A model generated the notes under the pieces. The model made no database searches, was not told where the DNA came from, and was given only the letters and a program-made list of their open reading frames with translations. From Chloroflexota bacterium (GTDB taxonomy: Bacteria > Chloroflexota > Anaerolineae > B4-G1 > SLSP01), in the NCBI GenBank assembly GCA_019873645.1, contig JAIOAX010000032.1, forward strand, positions 1 to 53,368: a stretch of DNA of 53,368 nucleotides, given 5' to 3'. Shown one piece after another: positions 42,821-52,185 of the stretch; within the stretch, counting starts at the first letter, position 1; every line of letters starts with the position of its first letter. Position numbers and translations under genes: made by a program.

Positions 42821-44677
42821 TCATTTAGCCGCTGCGGTGAGGTCTTCAAGGGTTACGTCGGAAGTTTCCCACACCGGCGGATAGGGCGCCGGGCGGCCCA
42901 ATTCAATGGACAGGCGATTGACTTCTTCCTTCAACTCGATGATCCGCGCTTCACGCCCCACCATCAGCTCGTTGAACATACGCAGTTCCAGTTCGGCCTG
43001 CTTGCGCGCGGTGATGTCCCAGACGACGCCGATCATCCGCACGGCCTGCCCTTGTTCGTAGGTGATTGAGGCCACGGTCTGTAAATAACTGGACGTCCCA
43101 TCGGCCTTGAGCATCCGCAGTTCGTCGGAATAGCCGGTTGCGCCGCGCAGGGCATTTTGAATCGCCCGGTTGACGCGGTCTACATCGTCAGGGTGCAAGC
43201 GACCGAGAAAAGTCGCATAGTTTCCCGTAAGCGCTCCCGCTGAAACACCCAGCAGATGCAACGTCGTCTCATCCCACACCAGCCGGTCTTCGCGGATGTC
43301 CCAATCCCATATCCCGATGCCGGCGGCGCGCGTCGCCAGCTCCAGCCGTTCCGAAGCGCGCGCCAGCTCGGCGGTACGCTGCGCAATGCGGGCTTCCAAT
43401 TCCTCGTTCAGAGTGCGGAGGGCCTCCTCTGCCTGTTTGCGCGCCGTGATGTCATGCCCGATGCCGATCAGCCCCACAATATTGCCGGCACCGTCGCGCA
43501 AGGGCACTTTGGAGGTCAACTGCCAACCGAGCACCCTGTCTGGTCGCATGATGCGCTCTTCACGGTTGAGAATCGGCTGACCGGCCTGGAGGACGTACCT
43601 GTCATCGGCGTAATAGGCTTCCGCCAGTTCATGGGGGAAGAGATCGAAATCGGTTTTGCCGAGCACCTCGGCTTCGGAAGCGACGCCGATATTGCGCACG
43701 TCGGCCGGGTTGGCAAGGAGCTTGCGGGTGGCTACATCTTTGACATACACAGCATCGGGAAGGTGATCCACCAGAGTACGTAGAAGTGTGCGTTCGGCGG
43801 CCAGGGCTTCTTCGGTGCGTCTCTGGTCTTCGACCACGCTGAGCAAGATGCGGCGCGACTGCTCGGCTTCGGCGAGCAAGCGCTGTAATTCAACCTCTTG
43901 TTGTTTGCGTTCGGTGATGTCGCGGGCCACGCCTTCGATGGCAATCAGGTTCCCCGCCGCGTCGTAGATGGGCACATTCCGCTGTTCTGTCCAGATAATC
44001 CGCCCATCCTTACGCAGCCAGCGCAACACCAGCGGCTCGCGAAACACCCCACCGCCCTGAAAGTACTGTTCCAGCAGGGGACGATCTTCGGGGTATACCA
44101 GTTTGCGGCCCAGGTCGGGATCGGCATAATGTTCTTCGGGCGTGTAGCCGGTGATAAGTGTCGCCGCCGGACTGACGTAGGTAAAGCCGCGCCTGGGGAC
44201 AAATTCATAGCGATAGATCAAGTCCTGGGCATTTTCGGCCAGACGCCGGAAACGCGCCTCGCTCTCGCGCAGGGCTGCTTCGGCCTGTTTGCGCTCTTGA
44301 CGCAGGCGCCGATCTTCCAATGCCCGCCGTATGGCCGATCCCAGGCGCGCCGGGCGATCTTTGAGCACGTAATCGTCGGCGCCCTGCCGCAAGGCGTCTA
44401 TGGCTGCCTCTTCGCCGATGCTGCCGGAGATGATGATAAACGGGATATCCAGTTGGCGTTCGCGTAACAATTGTAAGGCGCGCAAGCCGCTGAAGCGCGG
44501 CAATGACCAATCGGACAGGATCAGATCGAGGGGCGTTTCGAGCGCGGTAAGGTAATCCGACTCGGTCTCCACCCGCCGCCAGTCCGGTTGAAAATCTTCT
44601 TTGACCAGGTGCAGAGCGAGCAGTTCGGCGTCGTCGGGATTATCTTCGACGATCAGCACACGCAAGGATACAGGCAT
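42821..44677 (-). CDS. REC-PAS-PAS-PAS protein with C-terminal coiled-coil motif, no kinase
   Basis: The 618-residue soluble signalling protein has a receiver of the NarL/Rcp1-like short type (VLIVEDNPDDAELL, LILSDWSLPRFSGLRAL, YVLKDRPARLGSAIRRAL), then PAS (LAENAQDLIYRYEF), PAS (LVDHLPDAVYVKDVATRKLL) and PAS (ATRAAGIGIWDWDIREDRLVW), each ending in the DITxRKQ motif. It has no kinase, cyclase or DNA-binding domain. It ends in a coil and a short motif (GREARIIELKEEVNRLSIEL, then GRPAPYP) that recurs at the end of the 432-residue PAS protein at 49348. It probably passes signals through dimer contacts to kinases or KaiC-like partners. The ATG follows AGGGAGATAACC. Confidence 0.88.
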   Translation of the reverse strand: MPVSLRVLIVEDNPDDAELLALHLVKEDFQPDWRRVETESDYLTALETPLDLILSDWSLPRFSGLRALQLLRERQLDIPFIIISGSIGEEAAIDALRQGADDYVLKDRPARLGSAIRRALEDRRLRQERKQAEAALRESEARFRRLAENAQDLIYRYEFVPRRGFTYVSPAATLITGYTPEEHYADPDLGRKLVYPEDRPLLEQYFQGGGVFREPLVLRWLRKDGRIIWTEQRNVPIYDAAGNLIAIEGVARDITERKQQEVELQRLLAEAEQSRRILLSVVEDQRRTEEALAAERTLLRTLVDHLPDAVYVKDVATRKLLANPADVRNIGVASEAEVLGKTDFDLFPHELAEAYYADDRYVLQAGQPILNREERIMRPDRVLGWQLTSKVPLRDGAGNIVGLIGIGHDITARKQAEEALRTLNEELEARIAQRTAELARASERLELATRAAGIGIWDWDIREDRLVWDETTLHLLGVSAGALTGNYATFLGRLHPDDVDRVNRAIQNALRGATGYSDELRMLKADGTSSYLQTVASITYEQGQAVRMIGVVWDITARKQAELELRMFNELMVGREARIIELKEEVNRLSIELGRPAPYPPVWETSDVTLEDLTAAAK

Positions 44678-44751
44678 ACGGTTATCTCCCTTATCAAAAT
44701 AGCCTGATAGTCGTTAATCGAATAGTCCGGCACTGCTGGATCAGACGCTGC

Positions 44752-44819
44752 GCGGGCGCGGTCGGGAGACCAGCCCGCGCAGGTAACAACTTGCTGTGGC
44801 CGGTCTGTGACCGCGCCAC
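44752..44819. repeat. Twin REP-like palindromes
   Basis: The first hairpin (44752-44778) is GCGGGC, GGTC, loop GGGA, GACC, GCCCGC. The second (44796-44819) is GTGGCCGGTC / GACCGCGCCAC. The pair lies in the 149-base gap between a PAS kinase and the REC-PAS protein genes. Confidence 0.7.
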
Positions 44820-44826
44820 CATTCGG

Positions 44827-47328
44827 TTACAGATTCCTATCATTTTCACCGCCCAATGTAAAATAGAACGTCGCGCCCTGTTCTACTGCCGCCTCGGCCC
44901 ACACCCGCCCGCCGTGGCGCGCAACGATGCGCTGCACCGTCGCCAGGCCAATGCCTGTCCCGGGAAACTCCTCCAGCCCGTGCAGACGTTGGAACGGCGC
45001 AAAAAGTTTGCCGGCGTAGGCCATGTCGAAGCCGGCGCCGTTATCGCGGACAAAGAAGGTGTGAGGAGAAAGGGAGTCTCCCGCTCTCCCCCTTTCTATC
45101 TTGCCGAATTCGATGAAGGTCTGCTCGCGCTTGCCGGTGAACTTCCAGGCGTTGCCCAACAGATTTTCCAGCGCGATGCGCAGCAGGTGCGGGTCGCCCT
45201 CGGTGGTCAGGCCGTCGGCGATGTTAAACTCGGCCTGGCGTTGCGGCTCGCGCGCCTGCAACTCGGCAGCAATTTCACGCGCCAGCGCGCTCAGGTCCAC
45301 CGGTTGGCGGGTCATCTCCCGGCGTGTGATGCGCGACAGGGTGAGCAAGTCGTCAATCAAGTCACCCATACGCTGCGCGGACGCCTGGATGCGCTCCAGG
45401 TAATGTCGGCCCTGCGCGTCTAGCTGGGGCCCGTACTGGGAGAGCAACGCCTGGCTGAAGCCGTTTAACGCGCGCAACGGGGCGCGCAGATCGTGGGAGA
45501 CGGAGTAGGAGAAGGCTTCCAACTCCTTGTTGGCGGCCTCCAGCGCGGCGGTGCGCTCGCGGACGCGCCGCGCCAGTGAATTGCGCTCCGCTTCCAGGGC
45601 GGCGAACAGGCGCGCGTTTTCAATCGCCAGCCCGATCTGGTTCGCCACCGGCCCCAGCAGGGCCGCATCCGCTTCACTGTAAGCATTCTCGCGGTAGCTC
45701 TGCACTTCGAGTAAGCCGGTGGTCTTTCCCTGCACAATGATGGGCACATACAGCGCCGCGCGGGCAATGTGCGCCGCGTCGGACTTACCGATGATGGTCA
45801 CCTGCCCGGAAAGCGGCGTGGGCATCACCGCCACGATTTCGGGTTGTTGGGTCAGGATGGCACGGGCGCGGCCGGTGATGGGCGCATCCGGTTGAAAGGT
45901 GAGCGGCGGGAAGCGCGCCGCGTCCAGCAGCTCGCCCTCGTCGAGCATATACTCGGCGCGTAGGGCTTGCGTGGCCGGGTCGTAGCGCGAGATGCCGAAG
46001 AGAGGGCAATCTACCAGTTGCGCGATGGACTCGTAGGCGGTGCGGTAGATGGTGGGCAGGTCAAGCGTCTGGGCCAGCGCCAGGCCGAGTTGGTTGAGAA
46101 GACTCAGCCGGCGGTTGTTCTCGCGCAGCGATTCCTCGGCGCGCTTTAAATCTTCGACCAGATTAAGCAGCGCCTGCCGCGACCGTTCGACCTCGTCAAG
46201 CAGGTGACGCAGCTCGGTATGGGCAGCGCGAAGCTGCGCTTCGGCCTGCTTGCGTTCCTCAATTTCTTGTTGCGCCTGCTGATAGAGGCGCGCGTTCTGA
46301 ATCGCTACGGAGATTTGCGCGGCGATGTTTTCGAGCAGACGCTGATCATCCTCAGAGTAAGCGTCAGCTTCGGTAGACTCGATGTTTACGACGCCAATTA
46401 CTTTCTCTCGCAATCGTAGAGGGACGCACAGTTCAGAAAGAATGTTCTCCCGCATAGCCAAATAACGGGGGTCTTGCCGCACGTCGCCGACGCGCACGCT
46501 TTCGCCGTGCGCCGCGACCCAACCGGTAATGCCCTTTCCCGGAACGATCGCCCTAGAGCGCACATAGGTTTTATCGGCTTCCACAAATTCCGGTCCCCGG
46601 CCCTGGGCACTCAGGGCAAACGGTTCGAGCTGACCGGTGGCCTCATTGACCAGCAGCACCGCGCCGTAAGTGTAGTTTAGCGAATCTTCCAGAATCTCAA
46701 CGACTTTCTGCGCCAACGCCTCCAAAGGCAACAGCTCTAGCAGACGCTGGGAGGTCTCGTAAACGGCCGTCAGCTCCTTATAACGCCGCTGCAAGGCTGT
46801 CTCAGCCTCCTTGCGTGCGGTGATGTCATGGACGATATGCACTGCGCCGGTCAGCTTGCCCGCGGCATCCAGCAGGGGGTCCACAGTGACCAGATACCAG
46901 CGCTTGCCAAGCTGCATCTCGAAGTTCTCAGGTTGGTGGCTGGCGCACATCGCACCGAAGGGGCAGCCGGGAATAGGGATGTCGGTATGGTGGGCAATAT
47001 CAAAACAGTGCCGGCCGGCCATCTCAGCCACCGGGCAACCAAACACTGCCTCCGCGGCCTTGTTACTGCGCACCACGCGCTGTTCGGCGTCGAGGATCCA
47101 GATAGCATCGCCGGCGGCGTCAAAGGTGGCCTGCCACTGTTGGGCCAATTGTTCGGCTTCGGTGCGCAGGCGCGCCAGTTCGTCCACCGCGGCCTTGTAT
47201 TGCACCAGCAGCGGACCGGCCTCACCCAGCAGCGAGTCAATCTCGCCGCGCCGCAGGGCTTCGAGTGTGGCTTCGGCCTGTTCAAGCCGCGTCAGCAGTT
47301 CTGTGTAGGTCGGGTTCTTCTTGTTCAC
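44827..47328 (-). CDS. PAS-GAF-GAF histidine kinase
   Basis: 833 residues, soluble. An N-terminal coil ([26 protein letters not shown]) leads into PAS ([25 protein letters not shown]) with a Cys-containing loop ([13 protein letters not shown]) of the type that may bind a ligand or respond to redox. GAF 1 ([26 protein letters not shown]) and GAF 2 ([22 protein letters not shown]) follow. The phytochrome-type HisKA has His612 ([20 protein letters not shown]), and HATPase_c has [20 protein letters not shown] and [18 protein letters not shown]. It starts with GTG at 47328 (TTGAGGAAAT upstream), just downstream of kaiB. The position suggests an input or output kinase for the KaiB/KaiC-like pair, comparable to the place of SasA in cyanobacteria, but it has no KaiB-like domain. 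Confidence 0.88.
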   Translation of the reverse strand: MNKKNPTYTELLTRLEQAEATLEALRRGEIDSLLGEAGPLLVQYKAAVDELARLRTEAEQLAQQWQATFDAAGDAIWILDAEQRVVRSNKAAEAVFGCPVAEMAGRHCFDIAHHTDIPIPGCPFGAMCASHQPENFEMQLGKRWYLVTVDPLLDAAGKLTGAVHIVHDITARKEAETALQRRYKELTAVYETSQRLLELLPLEALAQKVVEILEDSLNYTYGAVLLVNEATGQLEPFALSAQGRGPEFVEADKTYVRSRAIVPGKGITGWVAAHGESVRVGDVRQDPRYLAMRENILSELCVPLRLREKVIGVVNIESTEADAYSEDDQRLLENIAAQISVAIQNARLYQQAQQEIEERKQAEAQLRAAHTELRHLLDEVERSRQALLNLVEDLKRAEESLRENNRRLSLLNQLGLALAQTLDLPTIYRTAYESIAQLVDCPLFGISRYDPATQALRAEYMLDEGELLDAARFPPLTFQPDAPITGRARAILTQQPEIVAVMPTPLSGQVTIIGKSDAAHIARAALYVPIIVQGKTTGLLEVQSYRENAYSEADAALLGPVANQIGLAIENARLFAALEAERNSLARRVRERTAALEAANKELEAFSYSVSHDLRAPLRALNGFSQALLSQYGPQLDAQGRHYLERIQASAQRMGDLIDDLLTLSRITRREMTRQPVDLSALAREIAAELQAREPQRQAEFNIADGLTTEGDPHLLRIALENLLGNAWKFTGKREQTFIEFGKIERGRAGDSLSPHTFFVRDNGAGFDMAYAGKLFAPFQRLHGLEEFPGTGIGLATVQRIVARHGGRVWAEAAVEQGATFYFTLGGENDRNL

Positions 47329-47420
47329 GACAATATTTCCTCAAGAACCGTTGGCAGGTTACGCGCTGGAATGTTTATGATAGCATAAATTGCCAACTCA
47401 GGCTTGCAATACCATAACAC

Positions 47421-47452
47421 ACAAGTTAAAAATCCGTTAAGATCCGTTTAAG
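47421..47452 (-). promoter_or_regulatory. 10-bp-period direct repeat, copy B
   Basis: Plus-strand ACAAGTTAAA / AATCCGTTAA / GATCCGTTTA: three units of 10 bases. It lies about 95-125 bases before the PAS-GAF-GAF kinase start and overlaps the 3' end of kaiB. Confidence 0.6.
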
Positions 47453-47757
47453 CCATTGATAAATGCCCGTTCTGCCTCTAACCCTAACATAGTCAGCAAT
47501 TTGCTTTCGTCCGCCAGCGAGCCGACGATGACGCGGCGGGGCGGCGGCGACTCGATGATCAGGGCCGGCACGGCGATGATATGTTCCTCGATGGCCGCCT
47601 GGTAGTCCTGAAAGACATCCACCACCACTAACTCGCAGCATCCCTGCAGATGCTCCTCTTGCAGGTGGGTCAGGACCGCCAGTGCTCTGACCGAGTTAAG
47701 TTCCTGTCCGGCCACAAAGAGACGTAAGCGATAGAAGGGCGTTTTTCGCAGTTCCAT
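47437..47757 (-). CDS. kaiB: KaiB-like thioredoxin-fold protein
   Basis: The 106-residue protein matches KaiB in length and pattern: YRLRLFVAGQELNSVRALAVL, EEHLQGCCELVVVDVFQDYQAAIEEHIIAVPALIIESPPPRRVIVG, then LADESKLLTMLGL. In cyanobacteria KaiB switches fold and binds the CI ring of phosphorylated KaiC. Here it is encoded 18 bases after a KaiC-like gene from a GGAGG site, so the pair is an operon. No kaiA is seen in the window. The C-terminus is short after the ML(G)LE helix. Oscillator function cannot be inferred; many KaiBC pairs outside cyanobacteria act in stress or simple timing. Confidence 0.92.
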   Translation of the reverse strand: MELRKTPFYRLRLFVAGQELNSVRALAVLTHLQEEHLQGCCELVVVDVFQDYQAAIEEHIIAVPALIIESPPPRRVIVGSLADESKLLTMLGLEAERAFINGLNGS

Positions 47758-47775
47758 GATAGCCTCCGCGGACTT

Positions 47776-49209
47776 CTAAAGAACCGGGGGACTTTCAGGG
47801 ACCCGCAAGACGATACCCCGGTCGGTGATGGCATATTCCCACTGGCGGTTGGAATGGGCCGAGCCGCGCGACTTGAGCACCTGGAGCAGACGTTTGGTTT
47901 CGCCGCGTTCCTCCCGATAGGCAAGCAAGATGGCCGTGTCTACCATCGAAGAGATGCCGTTGCCGGAAATCTCCAGCCGGTCTTCGCGTCCGGTGGTCTG
48001 GTTGATCAAAAAGACGGTGACGCCGCGTTCCTTGCAGGCGTTGAGCAGGCGCATCAGATAGTCGAAGGCGGCCTGCTTGCCGCCCATACGTTCGCAAGCC
48101 GAGATGGCATCCACCACCACGTGGGCCGGGCGGAAGGCTTCAATGTGCGTCAAGGCCCGCAAGTAATGCTCCTCGGCGCCCATCGCTTCGGGGAAATTGG
48201 TCAGGAACTTCAGTCGGCCGGCTTGCACACAGGGACTGAGGTCGCTGCCGGAGCTGCGCAGGTTGCCGATCAGGGCGTCCTGGGATTCCTCGAAACTGAT
48301 ATAGAGCACTTTTTCCCCGCGTGTGCAAGCGGCTTGTGTAAACGTGCAGGCCAGCGTGGTCTTGCCGGTGCCCGGTTCGCCGGCAAACAGCACACATGAG
48401 GCGCGCCGATAACCGCCGCCCAGAATGACGTCCAGCCGTTCAATGCCGGTGGGCATTTTCTCGCCCAGAGGTTTATGCCGCAGGCCGACGGAGGAGATCG
48501 GGGCAACAGCAATGCCGCTGTCAGTGATGATGTAAGGGTACTCGTTGCGCCCAAAGCCGGAGCCGCGATACTTGACCACCCGCAGCCGACGGGTGCTGAT
48601 GTTGGCCTGCGCACGGGTGTCCATGGTGATCACGCAATCGCCCATAGACTCGAAGAAATCCTCAAAGTAACGCGCCTCCATGCGTCGGGGCGGACGCACC
48701 GTCATAACAGTCGTGAGCTGTTGCGCGCGCAGCCAATCGTTGAGGGTGTGCATCTCGGCGCGCACCTGGCGCGGCTCGTCAAAGAGGCGCAGGGCCACTT
48801 CGAGGGCATCAATGACAATGCGTTGTGCGCCCATTTCCTGGCGCTTGCCGGCGATGACGGCCAGCAATCCTTTGAGGCTAAACGCACCGCTGATGACTAC
48901 ATTGGCGTCAATTTTACCTTCCAGCAGGAACAGCCGGCCTTCTCGCTCCAGCGCGGGGAGGTCCCAGCTCAGACTGGCGGCGTTCTGGCGCAGTTGATCG
49001 GCCGGCTCCTCAAAGCCGATCCAGAGGCCCGGCTCGCCGGCCAGTGCGCCGCGGTAGAGGAATTCCAGCCCCAGCACGGTCTTGCCTGAGCCGGCCTCGC
49101 CGATCAGGATGGTGGTGCGACCACGTGGCAGCCCGCCGAGCAAGATTTCGTCCAACCCCTGGATGTAGGTGGGGGCTTTGGCTAAGGGGCGATGTTCTAA
49201 AGTGGTCAT
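47776..49209 (-). CDS. kaiC: KaiC-like double-domain ATPase (Ser-Ser phosphosite)
   Basis: The 477-residue RecA-fold protein has two KaiC domains. CI has YIQGLDEILLGGLPRG, Walker A GEAGSGKT (37-44), catalytic Glu pair in IGFEEPAD and Walker B IVIDALEVAL. CII has TGIERLDVILGGGYRR, Walker A GEPGTGKTT (277-285), ISFEESQDAL and VVVDAISAC. The segment equivalent to the cyanobacterial S431/T432 autophosphorylation site reads GISSMVDTAILL, giving Ser420-Ser421, so CII kinase activity is plausible. The protein is shorter than the 519-residue cyanobacterial KaiC and lacks the long C-terminal A-loop tail that KaiA binds, consistent with the missing kaiA. It is followed by kaiB. Confidence 0.92.
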   Translation of the reverse strand: MTTLEHRPLAKAPTYIQGLDEILLGGLPRGRTTILIGEAGSGKTVLGLEFLYRGALAGEPGLWIGFEEPADQLRQNAASLSWDLPALEREGRLFLLEGKIDANVVISGAFSLKGLLAVIAGKRQEMGAQRIVIDALEVALRLFDEPRQVRAEMHTLNDWLRAQQLTTVMTVRPPRRMEARYFEDFFESMGDCVITMDTRAQANISTRRLRVVKYRGSGFGRNEYPYIITDSGIAVAPISSVGLRHKPLGEKMPTGIERLDVILGGGYRRASCVLFAGEPGTGKTTLACTFTQAACTRGEKVLYISFEESQDALIGNLRSSGSDLSPCVQAGRLKFLTNFPEAMGAEEHYLRALTHIEAFRPAHVVVDAISACERMGGKQAAFDYLMRLLNACKERGVTVFLINQTTGREDRLEISGNGISSMVDTAILLAYREERGETKRLLQVLKSRGSAHSNRQWEYAITDRGIVLRVPESPPVL

Positions 49210-49259
49210 TTTTTTCCTCCAGAGAATAAACCGCGAATCGTATCTGTTCAGGCCGGTAA

Positions 49260-49291
49260 CCCTTGCGAAGGTTGCGCAACCTTCGCAAGGG
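49260..49291. repeat. Perfect 32-bp palindrome
   Basis: The 16-base arm CCCTTGCGAAGGTTGC is followed at once by its exact reverse complement. It lies in the 138-base gap upstream of kaiC, after the PAS protein gene. It may act as a terminator-like cruciform or be a mobile palindrome; there is no T run. Confidence 0.85.
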
Positions 49292-49347
49292 TGGCTGAGT
49301 AAAAAATCTGCGAAAATTAGCGTGATTCGCGGTTAAGGTATAACCCT

Positions 49348-50646
49348 TTAAAGATTTTGGGAATCCCTGCGGTCTCCTTCGGCGCTCGGATAACGGATCG
49401 GTTCGCCTAAACGGCGCAGCAGTGCGTTCACTTCGGCTTTGAGTTCCAGGATGCGCCTCTCGCGGCCTAGGGTGGCTTGATGCCAGCGCCGCAATTCGTC
49501 GAGTTGCTCGACCAGTTTGGCCTCGGTTTGTTTGCGGGCGGTGATGTCTGCGAGTTTCACGACGGCAACCCACGGTTGGCCGGCGGGGTCGCGGAGGAGC
49601 GAGGCAGTGAGATTCCCCCATATAAGCTGCCCGTCGCGGCGGTAATAGCGTTTTTCCAACGTATATAGTTCGCGCTGACCGCTCCGCAATTGCTCCCATA
49701 ATTCCAGGTCAGCATTCAGATCGTCGGGATGGGTGGTGTCCTGGAGATGCATAGTCCGGAGCTGCTCCTCGGTGTAGCCGAGAATTTGGGTAAGCATCGG
49801 GTTGCAGGCGATCAACCGGCCGCTGCCGGCATCCATCAACGCGATACCGATGTCGGCTTTTGCGAACAGGGCGCGGAAGAGCGTCTCGCTCTCATACAAG
49901 GTTCTCTGCGCTGCGATCTCGGCGCTGTGATCACGGCAGGCTATCACCATGCCGATGACAGCTCCATTTTTGTCGCGGACAGACGTGCCTCTGCCGGCAA
50001 TAGGATATGCAACGCCGTCACGGGCATTCACCAGCACGTAATCATCCATACCGATCGCCACTTCACCTGCGTCTAGCACGCGCTGTACGAAATTTTCAAG
50101 CGGCGTATGGGTTTTTGTGTTGACCATGTGAAAGACCGCTTCCAGCGGCTTGCCTTGCGCCTCGGCTTCGCGCCAACCGGTCACCCGCTCGGCCTCGGCG
50201 TTCATTTGGCGGACGATGCCCCGACGGTCGGCGGCGATGATCGCCAGGCCGATGCTGTAGAGGATGGTGTGAAACCAGCTTTCGGATTCCAAGGAAAGTC
50301 GGCGCGCGCGCAGCAAAATCTCGACCCGCGCCTGCAATTCCACTTTTTCGATGGGGCTGATGATCAGCTCATCTATGGTTTTCCACAGGTGATGGGTCGC
50401 CTGACCTACCTCCCGGCGTGCGGTAACCAGCAAAAAGGGCAAGAAGGCCGGCCGGGCAGCCTCTTTGCGCGTCTGGATCTGCGTCCACAGCCGCTCCAAC
50501 ACAACCCCGTCCACGATGCCCAGATCGAACTCGTCTTGCAGCGCCGCGTCGGAAGAAGGAATGAGTACTTCATAACGCGGCGTGAGCATCTCCGCCAGCA
50601 AACGGCGATTTTGGTGTTGTTCCATCAGGAGAAGAATTTTGGTCAT
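49348..50646 (-). CDS. Pseudo-receiver - PAS - PAS protein with C-terminal coiled-coil motif
   Basis: 432 residues from ATG 50646, which overlaps the stop of the upstream KaiC-like gene by 4 bases (ATGA) with GGGAGT before it. The first ~120 residues look like a receiver that lost its acidic pocket (ILLLMEQHQNRRLLAEML in place of the Asp pair, ISPIEKVEL in place of the Lys motif), so it is probably not phosphorylated. Two PAS domains follow (ILYSIGLAIIAADRRGIV and LFAKADIGIALMDAGSGRLI), then a coil ending GRERRILELKAEVNALLRRL and GEPIRYP. The end motif is shared with the protein at 42821. There is no kinase domain. Tight coupling to the KaiC-like gene suggests that the two proteins act together. 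Confidence 0.87.
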   Translation of the reverse strand: MTKILLLMEQHQNRRLLAEMLTPRYEVLIPSSDAALQDEFDLGIVDGVVLERLWTQIQTRKEAARPAFLPFLLVTARREVGQATHHLWKTIDELIISPIEKVELQARVEILLRARRLSLESESWFHTILYSIGLAIIAADRRGIVRQMNAEAERVTGWREAEAQGKPLEAVFHMVNTKTHTPLENFVQRVLDAGEVAIGMDDYVLVNARDGVAYPIAGRGTSVRDKNGAVIGMVIACRDHSAEIAAQRTLYESETLFRALFAKADIGIALMDAGSGRLIACNPMLTQILGYTEEQLRTMHLQDTTHPDDLNADLELWEQLRSGQRELYTLEKRYYRRDGQLIWGNLTASLLRDPAGQPWVAVVKLADITARKQTEAKLVEQLDELRRWHQATLGRERRILELKAEVNALLRRLGEPIRYPSAEGDRRDSQNL

Positions 50647-52094
50647 AGAGACTCCCTTACCCACTCCGGTTCACCTCTCAGGATGCCGCGCAATCCGGTG
50701 AGCGGCTTGCCGACCTTAATGCCGTGGGCAGTGATCTCAAATTCGCGCAGGGTCTTTTCAAAATCCCCTGTGCGCTTTTTGAGCACACCGATGGCCTTAC
50801 GCAGTTCGCCGTTGATCTCCAGATAGCGCAAAAAGACGATATTATCGGCCAGGTAGCTGACGCCCACGTCGGAAACTTGAAAATTACCGACGACGGTAGA
50901 GCTGTCTGCCACCAGGAGGACGGCGACGCCCATATTTTGCAGGTACTTGGTCAGCGCGTGCAGGTGGGCGGTCAGGTCTTCGCCGCGCACGGCCAAGCGG
51001 TAGCCGGCGATGCTGTCGAACATCACCACGCGCGCCTGTTCCTGTTCCACCTGGCGGCGCACCAGGCTGGCGAACTCATCCGCCGACCAGTGTAACGGTT
51101 CAACTTTGACCAGGTTGAGCGCGCCGCGTTCGAGCAGGGCGTGGGCAGGGATATTGATCGCTTCAGCGCGATGGAGCATCACTTCAATTTCTTCTTCAAA
51201 GGAATAGACCACCGCATGTTCACCATGCCTGGCCGCTGCCACCGCAAATTGCAGTCCCAGGGTGGTCTTGCCCACGCCGCTGGGGCCGGAGATAATGGTA
51301 ACTACGCCGCGCTCCAGCCCGCCGTGCAATAGTTCATCCAGCTCCGGCACGCCGGAGGGCAGCGCTTCTATGGTGAACACACGCCGGTGAGTATCTGGCA
51401 TCAGGCGGGGGTACACTTCAAGGCCATGCCCGGTCATGCGCAGGGTATGGCGCCCGCTGCGAAAATCGGACCCGCGCAGCTTGTGGAGGCAAACACCACG
51501 CCCCAGCCCATCATTGTAGAGTTCAATGACCCCGTCGCTGAGGAATTGCAAGTCATCGTCGGGCGCTTCAGGGCTGCTTTCGGAGGAAAAGAGCACCGTC
51601 GCGCCCTCTTCCGCCAGAAAACGCAGGAAGGAAAGCACCTGACGGCGGAACTGAAAGACATCGCTGGTCAGATAGCGGAATTGGGTGATCGGGTCGAGAA
51701 AGACGCGGGTGGGCTTGAGCGCGCCGACCTGCCCGGTGATTTGACGGGTGAACGGTTCACGCTCCACTTCGGCCGGCGTGAAAATGTCGTAAGTTTCAAC
51801 CTGCGCGAAGAAGGCCGAGGTTGGGCTGAGATCGAGGAACGCGACGCCGGCGAGGGGCAGGCCACGCCGGGCCGCATCGGCGCGCAGCTTAGCCTCCGGT
51901 TCTTCCAGGGTGATGAAGAGCGTCTTTTCACCGTTGGCGGCGCCGGCAGCCAGGAAATGAAGACCCAACGTGGTTTTGCCCGAGCCGGGGCCGCCGCGCA
52001 CCAGGTACGAACGCCCGGGAAGCAGGCCACCGCACAGGATTTCGTCCAGGCCGGCAATGCCGGTGGACAAACGAGCCGTGGTTATGTCTGTCAT
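50643..52094 (-). CDS. KaiC-like double-domain ATPase (Ser-Tyr site)
   Basis: 483 residues from ATG 52094 (CGAGGAGGACTCATT upstream); an earlier in-frame start would add 17 residues. Domain 1 has STGIAGLDEILCGGLLPG, Walker A GGPGSGKT (34-41), and ITLEEPEAKL. Domain 2 has SGVPELDELLHGGLERG, Walker A GPSGVGKTT (270-278), YSFEEEIEVM and Walker B VVMFDSIAGYRLA. The segment equivalent to the KaiC phosphosite reads GVSYLADNIVFL, giving Ser413-Tyr414, so a canonical Ser/Thr two-site cycle is not possible. The linker carries FRSGRHTLRMTGHGLEVYP, typical of KaiC-family signalling ATPases (RadA/KaiC-like, COG0467). It precedes the PAS protein with a 4-base overlap. Confidence 0.9.
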   Translation of the reverse strand: MTDITTARLSTGIAGLDEILCGGLLPGRSYLVRGGPGSGKTTLGLHFLAAGAANGEKTLFITLEEPEAKLRADAARRGLPLAGVAFLDLSPTSAFFAQVETYDIFTPAEVEREPFTRQITGQVGALKPTRVFLDPITQFRYLTSDVFQFRRQVLSFLRFLAEEGATVLFSSESSPEAPDDDLQFLSDGVIELYNDGLGRGVCLHKLRGSDFRSGRHTLRMTGHGLEVYPRLMPDTHRRVFTIEALPSGVPELDELLHGGLERGVVTIISGPSGVGKTTLGLQFAVAAARHGEHAVVYSFEEEIEVMLHRAEAINIPAHALLERGALNLVKVEPLHWSADEFASLVRRQVEQEQARVVMFDSIAGYRLAVRGEDLTAHLHALTKYLQNMGVAVLLVADSSTVVGNFQVSDVGVSYLADNIVFLRYLEINGELRKAIGVLKKRTGDFEKTLREFEITAHGIKVGKPLTGLRGILRGEPEWVRESL

Positions 52095-52185
52095 AATGAG
52101 TCCTCCTCGAAAATCTGTTACACATCGGCGCGTTGATGAGTGCATGAGTTATTCCCTCATGTTATTCATATTCTGCAAAACGCTC

